A stretch of DNA of 64,000 bases from Bacteroidales bacterium. Lineage in GTDB: Bacteria; Bacteroidota; Bacteroidia; Bacteroidales; Marinilabiliaceae. The notes under the pieces are model-generated. The model was not told the origin of the DNA, searched no databases, and worked only from the letters and a program-made list of their open reading frames with translations. The stretch is from NCBI GenBank assembly GCA_022768325.1, contig JALEMI010000034.1, positions 1 through 64,000 of the forward strand, in the 5' to 3' direction. Shown here piece after piece: positions 63,470 through 64,000 of this stretch. The stretch's first letter is position 1; the number at the start of each line of letters is the position of its first letter. The position numbers and the translations under genes are program-made.

Positions 63470-64000
63470 TTAATACTTTGTGTTGGTCTCGTCGTCGAAG
63501 AGGTTGGTGAGCGTATCCTTCAGTTTCGAGAACAGCTTTTTTCCCTTTTGGGGTTGTTGTTGAGTTTTTTTCTGCTCGGGGGTGGAGGTAGGCTCGGGTG
63601 CGACGGGTTGCTCGGGAGCGGGAGCTGGTGCTGGCTCAGGCTCGGGGACAACAGGCTCCTCGATTGGGAGAACGGGTTCGGAGATGGTCTCCATCTGGCT
63701 GCGCGCGGCAAGAGAGGCCATGCCTACGGCGGCGGCAAACTCGATGGACGAGACACCCTGCCCGAGGTCGGGTTGGGGAATTGAGACCACTTCGGCATCG
63801 ACCTTATCGGCGAAAACCTCCTCGATGTTGGCGAGCAGAGAGCCACCGCCCGTGAGGACGAGCCTAAGCTTGGAGTCGCGGAGATTGGGCTTGCGGACGC
63901 TGGTGAGAACGGAAGCCACGTAGACGGCAATCTCTTCGACGCGGGCCTTGACAACAAAGTTGTAGAAAGAGCCGGAGAAGTTGATTTGCTCACCATTGGC
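63470..64000 (-). CDS. ftsA: Cell division protein FtsA, C-terminal part (cut by right edge)
   Basis: The minus-strand frame is open to base 64000, giving 176 residues of the C-terminus. LRLVLTGGGSLLANIEEVF is the actin-fold phosphate-2/adenosine motif of FtsA, and EFAAAVGMASLA closes the ATPase core. A Pro/Glu/Gln-rich low-complexity linker (about 50 residues) leads to a basic amphipathic tail (KLFSKLKDTLTNLFDDE), the expected membrane-targeting helix. Apparent internal starts are not real; the true start is beyond the window. Confidence 0.95.
   Translation of the reverse strand, partial: ANGEQINFSGSFYNFVVKARVEEIAVYVASVLTSVRKPNLRDSKLRLVLTGGGSLLANIEEVFADKVDAEVVSIPQPDLGQGVSSIEFAAAVGMASLAARSQMETISEPVLPIEEPVVPEPEPAPAPAPEQPVAPEPTSTPEQKKTQQQPQKGKKLFSKLKDTLTNLFDDETNTKY

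Overview
The window reads as a stretch of Bacteroidales chromosome (phylum Bacteroidota). The evidence is a SusC/SusD glycan locus, a type IX secretion plug protein, many lipoproteins, an S46 dipeptidyl-peptidase, start sites without Shine-Dalgarno sequences, and repeated upstream boxes of the TAnnTTTG (-7) type used by the Bacteroidota primary sigma factor. Most genes are G/C-rich with a strong preference for C in third codon positions. The acyltransferase (about 33-34.1 kb) and the EcoRI-type methylase (about 50.4-51.3 kb) are visibly more A/T-rich and look like later arrivals. I do not commit to a family or genus. No rRNA, tRNA or CRISPR array was seen.

Layout. 0-1.3 kb: a partial gene running off the left edge and an IS1595-family element whose transposase carries an in-frame stop. 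1.5-8.1 kb: a tightly packed plus-strand run of maf, an S46 dipeptidyl-peptidase with the DPP11 specificity residue, a sugar kinase fused to a RapZ C-terminal domain, a MurU-like nucleotidyltransferase and an M23 peptidase; the middle three are linked by ATGA overlaps. This looks like peptide scavenging plus cell-wall sugar recycling. 8.1-10.6 kb (minus): a beta-propeller lipoprotein and rmuC. 10.8-24.9 kb (plus): a polysaccharide utilisation locus made of a membrane-spanning DUF6377-type regulator, SusC, SusD, a surface lipoprotein, a BACON-GH16 endo-glucanase and two GH3 beta-glucosidases. This set fits a beta-1,3 or mixed-linkage beta-glucan. It ends at a long perfect terminator.

25-34 kb: a FISUMP-type lipoprotein, asnB, an LtaS-like membrane sulfatase-fold protein, an ABC-2 exporter pair, and an acyltransferase gene broken at a run of ten C, a good phase-variation candidate. 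34-47 kb (minus): tex, 5-formyltetrahydrofolate cyclo-ligase, purA, a PMCA-like calcium P-type ATPase, dapA, dnaJ-grpE, two tandem thioredoxin-fold proteins (the second without the CxxC cysteines), and a dihydroorotase-like protein without the usual metal-binding HxH. 47-64 kb (mostly minus): a GH25 lysozyme, two O-acetylhomoserine sulfhydrylase-type enzymes, an orphan EcoRI-type adenine methylase beside guaA, a LuxR-type regulator with a degenerate receiver (plus), nudC, a sugar-phosphate nucleotidyltransferase, clpA-clpS, the type IX plug protein (plus), and yqeY-ftsZ-ftsA with ftsA cut by the right edge.

The strongest candidates for new biology are the kinase-RapZ fusion coupled to MurU, the C10-tract acyltransferase, the catalytically stripped proteins (redox-less thioredoxin paralogue, metal-less dihydroorotase, phosphosite-less response regulator), and a 5' leader with alternative hairpins before the thioredoxin pair.
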